Assembly (NCBI GenBank): GCA_047628755.1
Contig: JBLHVV010000001.1
Location: 38,995 to 102,994 of the forward strand
Length of the DNA stretch: 64,000 bases
DNA from: Bermanella sp047628755
Lineage (GTDB): Bacteria > Pseudomonadota > Gammaproteobacteria > Pseudomonadales > Oceanobacteraceae
Reading direction: 5' to 3'
Shown here: positions 7,890-16,900 of the stretch, one piece after another
Layout of the letters: each line of letters begins with the position of its first letter
Numbering within the stretch: the stretch's first letter is position 1
Notes under the pieces: generated by a model
Database searches by the model: none
What the model saw: only the letters and a program-made list of their open reading frames with translations
What the model was told of the DNA's origin: nothing
Made by a program: the position numbers and the translations under genes

Positions 7890-9338
7890 TTAACTAATAA
7901 TATATTTGTAAATTAACTTGTGCATAAAGCGATCGTGGGGAGCATGAATGAGGTGTCCCATATTAATTCGACCTTTTTTATGAACAGACTTAGCATGACT
8001 TAAAGAAGTAAAACCTTCTTTACCATGGTAGGCCCCAATACCTGAATCACCAACCCCACCAAATGGCATGTCGTCTTGTGCAATGTGCGTCAGGCAATCG
8101 TTAATAGTGACACCCCCTGCGTGAGTTTCGGTGAGTATTTGATTCTGCTCCGAGCTGTTAAATGAGAATAGATACAATGCTAAAGGACGGGGTCCATTGT
8201 TTATATGAGCAACGACTTGGTCCATAGAATCGTAGGTTAAGATTGGAAGCAATGGACCAAAGATCTCGTCTTGCATTATGGTCATGTCTTCAGTTGTGTT
8301 CTCTACTATTGATAAAGGCATTTTACGGGTACCTGCAAAGTCTTCATTTGCAGGGTTTAAGGTTGTTATTTTTGCCCCTTTCGTCTCGGCATCTTTTAAC
8401 AGACCTGATAAACGTAGGTGCTGACGGTCGTTGATAATAGCGGTGTAGTCATTATTACCTTTAAGGGTTGGGAAACACTGTTTGTAGCGTTCGGTTAATG
8501 CTGCTTTTAAATTTTCAACTTGGTTTTTAGGGCAAAGAATGTAGTCAGGGGCAATACATGTTTGACCTGCATTTGTAGCTTTTCCGAAGATAATAGCCTG
8601 GGCTGCTGTTTTTAAATTAGTGGTATTTGTGATGATACAAGGAGATTTCCCCCCAAGCTCCAATGTGACTGGCACTAAGTTTTTGCCACAAGCCGACATC
8701 ACGTGACGGGCAACCGAAGTGGAGCCTGTGAATATTAGGTGGTCCCAGTGGACATTTGAGAACGCTGCGCCCACCGCGGCTTCACCCGATAGAATAGCCA
8801 CTTGGTCTTCAGAAAAGGCCTCAGCCAACATGCGGCGCATTACTTCATTAGTGGCAGGTGTGAATTCTGACATTTTAATAACAGCTCGGTTACCTGCAGC
8901 TAGCGCCGTTGCTAACGGTGCAGCGGCTAACTGAACGGGGTAGTTCCAAGGAACCATAATTCCTACTACGCCTTTAGGTTGAAAATGTACTTTATTAGAA
9001 GCGGGAGCAAATAATGCACTTACGTGTCGGTTGCTGGGCCTCATCCATTTTCTAAGGTTTTTGCGGTTATATTTAATGCACTCCAACGTTACCATGATTT
9101 CAGCGATCATAGTCTCAGCAGTGGACCGTGAGCTAAAATCGGTATTCACGGCTAGGGCTAATTCGTCTTTGTATTTACGCAATGCTGTGGATAGCTTGTC
9201 TAGGTCTGATCGGCGTTGATCGATACTCGGGTAAGGAGCGGCACTGTATGCCGTTTTCTGCTTAGCAACCACGTCGTTCAAAAAATTGATTTGTTGTTGT
9301 TCTTCAGAATCTTGAAATTGTATGGCCGTGGCTGTCAT
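7890..9338 (-). CDS. Aldehyde dehydrogenase (coniferyl/long-chain aldehyde dehydrogenase type)
   Basis: The 482-aa NAD(P)-dependent enzyme carries the ALDH signatures LELGGKSPC (Glu227) and NAGQTC (catalytic Cys261), with FTGSTSVAR for cofactor binding. The C-terminal YHGKEGFTSLSHAKSV is typical of the class 3/CalB-like short ALDHs. The final residues, rich in K, Y and I, might help membrane association. It is the first gene of the operon with the Tat lipoprotein and GMC oxidase. Its expected job is oxidising the aldehyde made by the GMC enzyme to a carboxylate. A promoter overlapped by a palindrome lies directly upstream, opposite a TetR gene. Confidence 0.93.
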   Translation of the reverse strand: MTATAIQFQDSEEQQQINFLNDVVAKQKTAYSAAPYPSIDQRRSDLDKLSTALRKYKDELALAVNTDFSSRSTAETMIAEIMVTLECIKYNRKNLRKWMRPSNRHVSALFAPASNKVHFQPKGVVGIMVPWNYPVQLAAAPLATALAAGNRAVIKMSEFTPATNEVMRRMLAEAFSEDQVAILSGEAAVGAAFSNVHWDHLIFTGSTSVARHVMSACGKNLVPVTLELGGKSPCIITNTTNLKTAAQAIIFGKATNAGQTCIAPDYILCPKNQVENLKAALTERYKQCFPTLKGNNDYTAIINDRQHLRLSGLLKDAETKGAKITTLNPANEDFAGTRKMPLSIVENTTEDMTIMQDEIFGPLLPILTYDSMDQVVAHINNGPRPLALYLFSFNSSEQNQILTETHAGGVTINDCLTHIAQDDMPFGGVGDSGIGAYHGKEGFTSLSHAKSVHKKGRINMGHLIHAPHDRFMHKLIYKYIIS

Positions 9339-9384
9339 TACAGTCCCCTTAATTAATTATAATTATTTAATTCTTCTGTCTTCC

Positions 9385-9413
9385 ATTATTAGAGTGAATA
9401 CTCTAAAGGTCAA
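9385..9413 (-). promoter_or_regulatory. Promoter of the aldehyde dehydrogenase operon with a palindromic operator in the spacer
   Basis: Read on the reverse strand, TTGACC (9408-9413) is followed by exactly 17 nt and AATAAT (9385-9390), close to the sigma-70 consensus. The 17-nt spacer contains the palindrome AGAGT-ATTC-ACTCT (9391-9404). A second copy of the half TGAATACTCT lies at 9429-9438. The divergent TetR gene makes it the obvious candidate repressor. Sequence and spacing are read directly; the binding is inferred. Confidence 0.65.
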
Positions 9414-9557
9414 TGATTAATTCAATACTGAATACTCTTCTAAAAAATGTTATTGCCCATTACCTTTAGGATTGAGAGAATGTGCGCCTACTTTTAATAC
9501 GTTGGCGGGTCTTGCGCAGTAGCAGACCAAACAGGGTTGTGGTCGGAGATTAAATAA

Positions 9558-10220
9558 ATGAAGACACGTGAACGGATTATTCAAGTCAGCAAAGAACTCT
9601 TCAATGAACGAGGTGAGCGTAAAGTAACCACCAACCATATCGCATCTCACTTAGGTATTAGCCCAGGTAATTTGTATTACCATTTCAAAAACAAGCAACA
9701 AATAATCTTTGATATTTACCTTATATATGAAAAGCAAGTAGACGATCGGCTTCAAATGCCAGTTGACCGTCCACTTACCATTAACGATAAGCTATTGTAT
9801 TTAAAAGGTATCTTCCAAGGATTATGGGATTACCGGTTTATTCATCGTGACCTTCAGCATTTATTAGAAATTGATGAGGACTTACACAAGCGTTACAACG
9901 ACTTTTTTAAAAGATGCCTGTCTAGGGTGCAGAGTATCTATATGGGCTTGCGCGATTCAGGGATAATTAGTGCCAGTGATAAAGAAGTGCGTGCTTTAGC
10001 ATTAAATACTTGGATATTAGTCACGTCTTGGTTTGGGTTTATGCACACCAATTTACTAGTAGAAGAGGGCCAAGAAGAAAGCTTGGAATTATTGCATGCG
10101 GGTATTTATCAAATATTTGCATTAGAAAGCCCCTATTTAACCGAACAGTATCGTGAACCAGTGTCTGAAATGATCGCTAGCCTTGGGCCATCTCTAGAGC
10201 AGATAGTGGCTCTGCCCTAG
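9558..10220 (+). CDS. TetR/AcrR family transcriptional regulator
   Basis: The 220-aa regulator has an N-terminal helix-turn-helix (about residues 1-48). RERIIQVSKELFNERGERKVTTNHIASHLGIS and NLYYHFKNKQQIIFDIY are textbook TetR helices 1-4. The C-terminal domain is helical and would bind an inducer, plausibly a long-chain alcohol, aldehyde or acyl compound given the target operon. It is divergent from the aldehyde dehydrogenase, 219 nt apart, and matches the TetR at the same place in Pseudomonas (from memory). A GGAG site precedes the ATG. Confidence 0.9.
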   Translation: MKTRERIIQVSKELFNERGERKVTTNHIASHLGISPGNLYYHFKNKQQIIFDIYLIYEKQVDDRLQMPVDRPLTINDKLLYLKGIFQGLWDYRFIHRDLQHLLEIDEDLHKRYNDFFKRCLSRVQSIYMGLRDSGIISASDKEVRALALNTWILVTSWFGFMHTNLLVEEGQEESLELLHAGIYQIFALESPYLTEQYREPVSEMIASLGPSLEQIVALP

Positions 10221-10246
10221 TGCTGTGTATTTTTTATAGCTTAACC

Positions 10247-10753
10247 TTACTGGTTATAAGCGCCACTGGCGTAATGCAATTCGTAGCTGTGGCTATAAAT
10301 TTCTAAAATATTGCCAAATGGGTCTTCCATGTAAATCATGCGGTAAGGCTTTTCGCCTGGGTAATAATAGCGCGGCTCTTTCATGCGTTTTTTTCCACCG
10401 GCAGCAACAATCTTATGGGCTAAGCCTTCTACATCAGGGTCTTGAACGCAAAAGTGAAAGACGCCTGTTTTCCAGTATTCAAAGTTATCCTCTGGATTTT
10501 CTTGATTCTTAAATTCAAACAGCTCTACTCCAATTCGATCACCTGTTGAAAGATGTGCGATTTTAAACCTCTCCCAACCAGCTCCAAAAACATCTGTACA
10601 CATTTCACCAATGGGGCTGTCATCTTCGGTGATGTCAGTGGGTTCCATTATTAAATACCAGCCGAGTACTTCAGTATAAAATTTTACCGCCTTTTCTAAG
10701 TCAGGAACCGAAATACCAATGTGTGAAAAGGTCCTAGGGTATGGAGTGGGCAT
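10247..10753 (-). CDS. VOC superfamily (glyoxalase/dioxygenase fold) protein
   Basis: The 168-aa protein shows two beta-alpha-beta-beta-beta modules. The first is FSHIGISVPDLEKAVKFYTEVLG; the second is GVFHFCVQDPDVEGLAHKIVAAGG, ending in MIYMEDPFGNILEIYSH. Metal-ligand-like residues are His in FSHIG, Glu in VELFEF, His in VFHFCV and Glu in ILEIYS. This fits a metal-dependent lyase, epimerase or dioxygenase, but no substrate can be assigned. It is divergent from a LysR regulator (132 nt gap), which probably controls it. Confidence 0.85.
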   Translation of the reverse strand: MPTPYPRTFSHIGISVPDLEKAVKFYTEVLGWYLIMEPTDITEDDSPIGEMCTDVFGAGWERFKIAHLSTGDRIGVELFEFKNQENPEDNFEYWKTGVFHFCVQDPDVEGLAHKIVAAGGKKRMKEPRYYYPGEKPYRMIYMEDPFGNILEIYSHSYELHYASGAYNQ

Positions 10754-10885
10754 AATCTATATATCCTTAACTGATGTTGTATATAAAGCGTTTATTGCTT
10801 CAGTGCCTTTATATTAAGAGATGCCTTTGTATATAGAAAATTATCATATATTATAATTTTGATAATATTTTGTTATGAGGTTTGA

Positions 10886-11806
10886 ATGCTTAACCCCGCA
10901 TGGCTACACACTTTTAAAACTTTAGTAGAGACAGGCCATTTCACTGAAACGGCAAACAAACTCTTTATGACACAGCCAGGTGTCAGCCAGCATATTAAAA
11001 AATTAGAAGCGAATTGTGGGCACTCTTTAATAACACGAAATAAAAAACGATTTGAACTGACTGAGCAGGGTCGCTTGGTATATAGCTACGCAAAAGATGT
11101 TAAATCTAATGAAGTGAGTTTATTAGAGCGGTTAAACTTCGATGACCCCTTTTCAGGAGTATGCAAGCTCGCATGCCCAGGAGCGTTAGCCCTAAGCCTT
11201 TATCCTCATTTACTTGAACTCCAGATTAACCATCCTCAATTGATAATTCAGTTAGAGGTGGCGCCTAATTCTAAAATTGTAAAAGGCATTGAATCTGGAG
11301 AGTTCGATTTTGGTATTGTCACCAACCAGCCTAGCGCACAGCAGTTTAATTTCGAAAAGGTAGGCAGTGACGAACTTTGTTTGATTTTACCAAAAAAACA
11401 AGGAGATATAGCTCTTAAGGAATATGGAGGCGATGTTTTAATGTGCATTAAGACACTGGGACTGATTGATCATCCAGACGCTAAGCATTACTTAGCGACC
11501 TACTTTTCGCTCTCAAATTTGGCTGAATTAGCAAAGGTCAACACCAGTGAAATACCTGTAACAGGATATGTGAATCAGCTTGTACAAATCCTCATTCCAG
11601 TGAGTAATGGATTGGGATTTACAGTGTTACCCCAAAGTGCGTTCGATCGTTTTGCAGATAGAGAAAGGTTGAAAATCATCAAGCCAAATAGCAGAGTTAT
11701 GGAGCATCTTTTAGGAGTTAAAGCGCGCAATAGGCAATTACCAGCTCGTTATAAGAATGTAATCGAGCATATAAAGACGATCATAATCGGCTTAAAACAT
11801 GCTTAG
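10886..11806 (+). CDS. LysR family transcriptional regulator
   Basis: The 306-aa protein begins with a winged helix-turn-helix, FKTLVETGHFTETANKLFMTQPGVSQHIKKLE (residues about 10-41). The LysR effector-binding domain follows from about residue 90 (GVCKLACPGALALSLYPHLLEL). The long AT-rich divergent spacer to the VOC gene contains ATATTATAATTTTGATAATA, suitable for LysR-type binding. The effector is unknown. It converges on rsmD. Confidence 0.9.
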   Translation: MLNPAWLHTFKTLVETGHFTETANKLFMTQPGVSQHIKKLEANCGHSLITRNKKRFELTEQGRLVYSYAKDVKSNEVSLLERLNFDDPFSGVCKLACPGALALSLYPHLLELQINHPQLIIQLEVAPNSKIVKGIESGEFDFGIVTNQPSAQQFNFEKVGSDELCLILPKKQGDIALKEYGGDVLMCIKTLGLIDHPDAKHYLATYFSLSNLAELAKVNTSEIPVTGYVNQLVQILIPVSNGLGFTVLPQSAFDRFADRERLKIIKPNSRVMEHLLGVKARNRQLPARYKNVIEHIKTIIIGLKHA

Positions 11807-11826
11807 TATGAACTGGCCATGAAAGG

Positions 11827-12399
11827 TTAGTTAGCCGCTTCTATTTTAAACAGTCTTAACATAACTATACCAGCTTGCTTTTCGCGAAATAAATTCCAGT
11901 GTCTTGGAATGGGTAAATCGCTTAAATTGCCTTCACTTTCAATGTAGACCCAGCCATCGATTTTAACTAAGTTGCTGTTGTTGATCAGGTCAATACAGTC
12001 AGGCAGTAAACCTTTATTAAAGGGTGGATCTAAAAAGATCAGATCAAACTGTTCGGTGCAGCCGGTTAGCCAAGTTAGAGCATCGGTTTGAATAATAGTG
12101 ACATTCTGCGCGCCTAAAGTCTTAGCGTTTTCATTAAGGTTTTTGATTGCCAGTTTATTTTTTTCGAGAAGGGTGGCAGATGCTGCTTCGCGAGAAATGG
12201 CTTCAAACCCCAGAACTCCAGAACCCGCAAAAACATCCAGCACTTTGGCCCCGAACAAATAAGGCTGTAGCCAATTAAATACTGTTTCCCGAACTCTATC
12301 GGTGGTGGGGCGTAAGCCTTCAACGTCAGCTATGAGAAGCATTCTGCTGCGCCATTTACCACCAATTATACGCAGGCGACTGCCTGTTTTTTTAGCCAT
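11827..12399 (-). CDS. rsmD: 16S rRNA (guanine966-N2)-methyltransferase
   Basis: The 190-aa SAM-dependent enzyme methylates G966 of 16S rRNA in the assembled 30S subunit. It opens with LRIIGGKWRSR and GLRPTTDRVRETVFNWL, both family hallmarks. The SAM pocket is VLDVFAGSGVLGFEAISR and the N6/N2-type catalytic motif is DPPF (about 124-127). Length is normal. It follows the M16-like gene on the same strand with a 42 nt gap; rsmD beside M16 and ftsY is a widespread arrangement. Confidence 0.95.
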   Translation of the reverse strand: MAKKTGSRLRIIGGKWRSRMLLIADVEGLRPTTDRVRETVFNWLQPYLFGAKVLDVFAGSGVLGFEAISREAASATLLEKNKLAIKNLNENAKTLGAQNVTIIQTDALTWLTGCTEQFDLIFLDPPFNKGLLPDCIDLINNSNLVKIDGWVYIESEGNLSDLPIPRHWNLFREKQAGIVMLRLFKIEAAN

Positions 12400-12441
12400 T
12401 AAATTGAACCTTACTACAAGGTAGCCGTTTATGAGGCGCCT

Positions 12442-13710
12442 TTAATCGTGATAAAGCCAGGGCAATAACGTATCAGATGCCGTTTCCCAATCGTCTTCAT
12501 CCCAGCCGTCTAATGCAGTGAGGTTTTTACGAAGCTGGTTAACCGGTAGGCGGTAAGCATTAAGTTCAACTAAATACAGACTTAACCCTGAGGCGTTATT
12601 TACCATCGCTAACCACTTTTTGGCAAGCTGGCGTGTATTGTGCGCAATCATATCTGAATTTATTTGATCATGCACAGCGCGTTTAAGCTGATCAGATTGC
12701 CGAATCATAACTGTGCTGTTGTACTTACCTGGCTGCCATTTAACCGAATCTCCGTGAACAGCCTTTAACAGCTGCACCATCATCTGTTTATTAATGTGAG
12801 TTTTAAGCAGTTGGTTTTGAATTTTTTGTTGAGGGTTGGAAGCGTCTGCTGCAAGTTCTTCTTCAATGGTTGGTAGGCGCTCACTATAAGTAGAGTCCAT
12901 GTTATATTCACCCGGCCAAACAGCCATTAACTGTTGGTTATTACTGACTAATGCAATGGGTTTTGACTCTATTTGGCGTATTAAAGGAGGCTTATACTTG
13001 GACTGGGGTAACAAACTCTCCATGATAATTTGCGCACCGCGTTCGCTAATATCACCCACAATACTGGCGTGAAGGCGTTGAGGGTGGATGTATGCTTGCT
13101 GATATTTTTGCAGCTGCGCACGCGTCAGGCTGGCGGCTGAATTTATATTGGGTCCATTACTTTGCTTAACCTGTCCGTAAGTATGGCCAGCATAGGTTTG
13201 TTGCCATAGCGCATCACTTAATGAAGGCAGTGATTGGGCGTCTATTTCTAATAGCTTTTTAATAACCTTACTGGAAAGTTTTGGCCGATATAAAAGTGCC
13301 ACGCTCTGCTCAATTTGACGTTTCATTTTAATTGGGTCGGTACTTAAATGTAGAGTGATTTTTATAAAGTCTTGGTCTAGTGAGACCTTCATGGGTAGTT
13401 TCATGCTTTGACTTTCAAACTTTAATAACTTGGCCAATATTTTAGCTCGACCTGTGAATTGGTCATCGTAAGAAAAGCCAGCTTGATACCAAAGTTGGAT
13501 TTCTAAAGTTTCGCTGAAGTACGGGCTGTACCAGATCTTTGCCCCGCTATCAGCGTGCCAAATACTAATGTCTAATTTTGGCGCAGGGGGCAGTGGCTTG
13601 TAATCCATTTGACGGGCACTTTGCCCAAAAATAACAATTAAAGCGGCACTGACCACCATTAATACATTTAGGCTCATACGATTAAATTTAGGCTGGTATT
13701 CGGTACTCAT
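12442..13710 (-). CDS. M16 peptidase-like protein lacking the zinc motif
   Basis: The 422-aa protein has an N-terminal membrane anchor (about residues 13-30) followed by an M16-type fold. LEIQLWYQAGFSYDD matches the strand before the metal site, and RLHASIVGDIS and an SLTRAQLQKYQQAYIHPQR segment fit the second domain. The HxxEH zinc motif should follow the strand, but the sequence reads FTGRAKILAKLLKFES, so it is catalytically dead. In Pseudomonas two M16 genes lie between rsmD and ftsY, one degenerate and one active. Here only the degenerate one remains, and the 150 nt before ftsY cannot encode a partner. Confidence 0.82.
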   Translation of the reverse strand: MSTEYQPKFNRMSLNVLMVVSAALIVIFGQSARQMDYKPLPPAPKLDISIWHADSGAKIWYSPYFSETLEIQLWYQAGFSYDDQFTGRAKILAKLLKFESQSMKLPMKVSLDQDFIKITLHLSTDPIKMKRQIEQSVALLYRPKLSSKVIKKLLEIDAQSLPSLSDALWQQTYAGHTYGQVKQSNGPNINSAASLTRAQLQKYQQAYIHPQRLHASIVGDISERGAQIIMESLLPQSKYKPPLIRQIESKPIALVSNNQQLMAVWPGEYNMDSTYSERLPTIEEELAADASNPQQKIQNQLLKTHINKQMMVQLLKAVHGDSVKWQPGKYNSTVMIRQSDQLKRAVHDQINSDMIAHNTRQLAKKWLAMVNNASGLSLYLVELNAYRLPVNQLRKNLTALDGWDEDDWETASDTLLPWLYHD

Positions 13711-13860
13711 TCAGCTTCCTTGCCATTAGACTTTTTATTATGCGATGACTGGGTTAAAACAGGTGACTTAAAGCCCAATATTCCAGTCATAAACCATAGC
13801 AGTATTTTTAGGCGACTAATGATAGGATAGCCGCTTTAAAGCATTAGGTGGAAGTAACCC

Positions 13861-14904
13861 ATGTTCGGTTGGGGAAAATCTAAAAATAAAGTCGATAATC
13901 AGCCTTCGCAACAAGAAACAGTACCTCAAAATAGCGTAGACACTGAAATTGCCTCGGTAGACGCTGAAGTTCCTGTCGAAACAGGTTTCCTTGCACGTAT
14001 TAAAAAAGGTCTCAGTCGTACTCGCTCTGGATTATCAGATGGCTTGGGGGATTTGCTGTTAGGCAAAAAAGAAATTGATGACGACCTACTAGAAGAAATT
14101 GAAACTCAATTACTAATGGCGGACCTTGGCGTAGCCGCCACTCAAGATATTATTGCCGAGTTAACCGCTCGCACCTCTCGAAAAGAACTCAATGACAGCG
14201 AAGCATTATTTCATGCATTAAAAGAGCGCATGTCTGAACTGTTAGAGCCTTGCCATAAACCGCTTATTATTGATGATACGAAAAAGCCATATGTAATTTT
14301 AATGGTGGGAGTTAACGGCGTAGGTAAAACCACGACGATTGGCAAAATGGCTAAGCGTTTTCAGGCTGATGGTAAATCCGTGATGCTGGCCGCAGGCGAT
14401 ACTTTTAGAGCAGCCGCAGTTGAGCAATTACAAGAATGGGGCACACGCAATAATATTGCGGTAGTTGCACAGCATACCGGTGCCGATAGCGCATCGGTGA
14501 TATTTGATGCTGTACAATCAGCCCAAGCCAAAGGTGTTGATATTGTAATAGCCGATACTGCAGGTCGCTTACAAAACAAAGTACACCTAATGCAAGAGCT
14601 TGAGAAGGTCGTCCGGGTGATGAAAAAGCTAGAAGATTCTGCTCCGCACGAAGTTATGTTGGTGCTAGATGCAGGCACTGGTCAAAACGCATTGAGCCAA
14701 GCTAAACACTTTCAGCAAGCGGTGGGCGTTACCAGTATTAGTTTAAGTAAGTTAGATGGTACCGCCAAAGGTGGAGTGATTTTTGCAATTGCCAAAGAAC
14801 TAAGTTTACCTGTTCGTTTTATTGGCGTGGGCGAGCAAATTGACGACTTACGTCCGTTTGATCGCCATGAGTTTATTGATGCCCTATTCGCAGAAGGCGA
14901 ATGA
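13861..14904 (+). CDS. ftsY: Signal recognition particle receptor FtsY
   Basis: The 347-aa SRP GTPase docks ribosome-nascent chain complexes at the inner membrane. A short charged A-region (about residues 5-45) precedes the N domain. The G domain has GVNGVGKTT (150-158), DTFRAAAVEQL, DTAGR and SKLDGTAKGG (G1-G5). The acidic region is shorter than in E. coli, as in many Pseudomonas-like species. It heads the ftsY-ftsE-ftsX cluster, diverging from the M16-like gene. Confidence 0.97.
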   Translation: MFGWGKSKNKVDNQPSQQETVPQNSVDTEIASVDAEVPVETGFLARIKKGLSRTRSGLSDGLGDLLLGKKEIDDDLLEEIETQLLMADLGVAATQDIIAELTARTSRKELNDSEALFHALKERMSELLEPCHKPLIIDDTKKPYVILMVGVNGVGKTTTIGKMAKRFQADGKSVMLAAGDTFRAAAVEQLQEWGTRNNIAVVAQHTGADSASVIFDAVQSAQAKGVDIVIADTAGRLQNKVHLMQELEKVVRVMKKLEDSAPHEVMLVLDAGTGQNALSQAKHFQQAVGVTSISLSKLDGTAKGGVIFAIAKELSLPVRFIGVGEQIDDLRPFDRHEFIDALFAEGE

Positions 14905-14957
14905 GTAAGATTCAAAAAAATTAATGACTAAAAATAATAAAAATAGAGGAAGCAACG

Positions 14958-15650
14958 TTGGCGAATGTTCTCTTTGATCACGTAAGTAAAAGCTACCCTG
15001 GTGGTCACCAAGCGCTAACCGACTTGAGTTTTGAGATTGCTCAGGGGGAAATGGCGTTTTTAACTGGTCACAGTGGCGCGGGTAAAAGTACCCTGCTGAA
15101 ATTGATTATGTTGATGGAGAAAGCGAGCCAAGGGCAAGTAATAATCGACGGAGTTAATTTAGCAAGGGTTAGTCAGCGACAAATCCCTTTTCATCGACGT
15201 CGTGTAGGCGTGGTATTTCAGAATCACCAATTACTTTTTGATCGCAGCGTATTTGAAAACGTGGCATTGCCTTTGCGCATTAGCGGTTATACAAGCCGCG
15301 ACTTAGAGCGTCGAGTGCGAGCAGCTTTAGACAAAGTAGGACTGCTAAGCAAAGAAAAACAAACCCCAATTGAATTAAGCGGTGGCGAGCAACAGCGGGT
15401 GGGGATTGCCCGCGCTGTTGTAAACAAGCCAAGCCTGATACTAGCCGATGAACCCACCGGTAACCTAGATCCTAAGCTCAGTGCTGAAATTATGAACTTG
15501 TTCGAACAGTTTAATAATGTAGGCGTATCAGTGTTAATCGCGTCCCATGATCTTGCATTGATTAACCGCTTGTCGCACAGAGTTATTGGATTAAAAGATG
15601 GCCGATTAGCAGGCGAACGGCCAGCTGGAGGCTTGACCAGTGGTAAGTAA
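14958..15650 (+). CDS. ftsE: Cell division ABC transporter ATPase FtsE
   Basis: The 230-aa ATPase has Walker A GHSGAGKST (37-45), signature LSGGEQQ and Walker B LILADEP. With FtsX it activates septal amidases through EnvC-type factors. The start is a TTG at 14958 (encoding MANVLFDHVSK) behind AGAGGA; no in-frame ATG exists near the expected N-terminus, so this non-standard start is likely genuine. Its 3' end overlaps ftsX by 11 nt, indicating translational coupling. Confidence 0.95.
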   Translation: MANVLFDHVSKSYPGGHQALTDLSFEIAQGEMAFLTGHSGAGKSTLLKLIMLMEKASQGQVIIDGVNLARVSQRQIPFHRRRVGVVFQNHQLLFDRSVFENVALPLRISGYTSRDLERRVRAALDKVGLLSKEKQTPIELSGGEQQRVGIARAVVNKPSLILADEPTGNLDPKLSAEIMNLFEQFNNVGVSVLIASHDLALINRLSHRVIGLKDGRLAGERPAGGLTSGK

Positions 15651-16635
15651 TTCTTCAAAACCTTCTAAAAAGTCAGCTAATAAAGCGTCTAACAAGCGCA
15701 CTGCGATTACGGCTCAAAGCCAGTGGCAGGCTTATATGCAACACCATAAGTTAATGGCGATTGATAGCTTGCAGCGTCTTATGTCGTCGTTTGGTTCAAG
15801 TTTAATGACTTGGCTAGTTTTGGCCATCGCGTTGTCGTTACCTATGACACTTTATGTGTCGTTAGAAAATGTGAAGCAACTCAGCCGCACTTTAGATCAA
15901 AGCAGTCAGATGAGTGTGTACTTGAAGCAAGGAACTTTAGATCGTTTTGCTGCTGAAATTGTTACTGACTTGAAGTCTTGGTCACAGATTCAAACCGTCT
16001 TATATATCAGTCCAGAGCAAGCCCTAGCAGAATTCACTAGCAGCACTGGTTTGACTGATGTGATTGACGGTTTAGACAGCAACCCACTGCCCGGAGTAAT
16101 TAGTGTTGTTCCTAAGTTAGATCAGCAAAACGTGGTCGAACTAGAACAGCTCGAACAGAAAATATTGTCCTTGAGGCATGTGGAGTCTGTGCAATTAGAT
16201 TTACTTTGGGTTAAGCGTCTTTATCAGTTTATGGATCTAGGCCAAAGATTAGTCTGGGCATTAGCGGCATTATTAGGTTTAGCGGTATTATTAATTATTG
16301 GTAATACCATCCGGCTTTCTATCGAAAGTCGACGTGATGAAATTAGAGTAGTAAAGCTGGTTGGTGGAACCGATGCATTTGTGCGCAGGCCGTTTTTATA
16401 CACTGGTATTTGGTTTGGACTGGGTGGTGGATTAATTGCTTGGATATTACTAAGTGTTGGGCTGTATTGGTTATCTGGCCCGGTTGAACGTCTAATCACT
16501 CTTTACGGCAGTGATTTTGTTTTGCGTGGCTTGGGTTTTAGTGATTCTTTACTGTTGATCTTTGACGGAGTGTTGCTAGGCTGGCTAGGAGCTTGGCTAG
16601 CGGTTAGTCGACATTTGAGCCGTATAGAGCCTTAA
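15640..16635 (+). CDS. ftsX: Cell division protein FtsX
   Basis: The 331-aa inner-membrane partner of FtsE has a basic, Ser/Lys-rich cytoplasmic N-terminus (about 45 residues). One membrane segment (about 55-75) is followed by a periplasmic loop containing YLKQGTLDRFAAEI. Three C-terminal segments follow, with IESRRDEIRVVKLVGGTDAFVRRPF between them, the MacB/FtsX signature. It starts at a GTG within the end of ftsE. It transmits FtsE ATPase cycles to periplasmic amidase activators during cell separation. Confidence 0.95.
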   Translation: MVSNSSKPSKKSANKASNKRTAITAQSQWQAYMQHHKLMAIDSLQRLMSSFGSSLMTWLVLAIALSLPMTLYVSLENVKQLSRTLDQSSQMSVYLKQGTLDRFAAEIVTDLKSWSQIQTVLYISPEQALAEFTSSTGLTDVIDGLDSNPLPGVISVVPKLDQQNVVELEQLEQKILSLRHVESVQLDLLWVKRLYQFMDLGQRLVWALAALLGLAVLLIIGNTIRLSIESRRDEIRVVKLVGGTDAFVRRPFLYTGIWFGLGGGLIAWILLSVGLYWLSGPVERLITLYGSDFVLRGLGFSDSLLLIFDGVLLGWLGAWLAVSRHLSRIEP

Positions 16636-16900
16636 ATTCGGCAACAATTGCCAATTAATTAAAAAAAGCTATAACTTAAAGCCATCGTTCTGTACATGAA
16701 ACATTGATTTGCATTAAAACATCAAATTGAACCTTCTATGGCCTTGGCGCTCTAAAATCCCAGTGCTACACTGCTACCACGGTTAAAAATCAATAGTCGA
16801 GCAAACAGCTCAATTGAATAGCCCAGTTAATATAGCCTAACTAAATAGCTAAACTGGATTCACTATTGATGACAATAAAATTGAATGGAGAATTATTAAC

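Noticed and set aside
15287..15658. 123-aa frame antisense to ftsE
   Set aside because: Low-complexity antisense translation with no start signal.
16640..16652. GGCAA-CAA-TTGCC hairpin after ftsX as a terminator
   Set aside because: Only five base pairs and no U-run follows.
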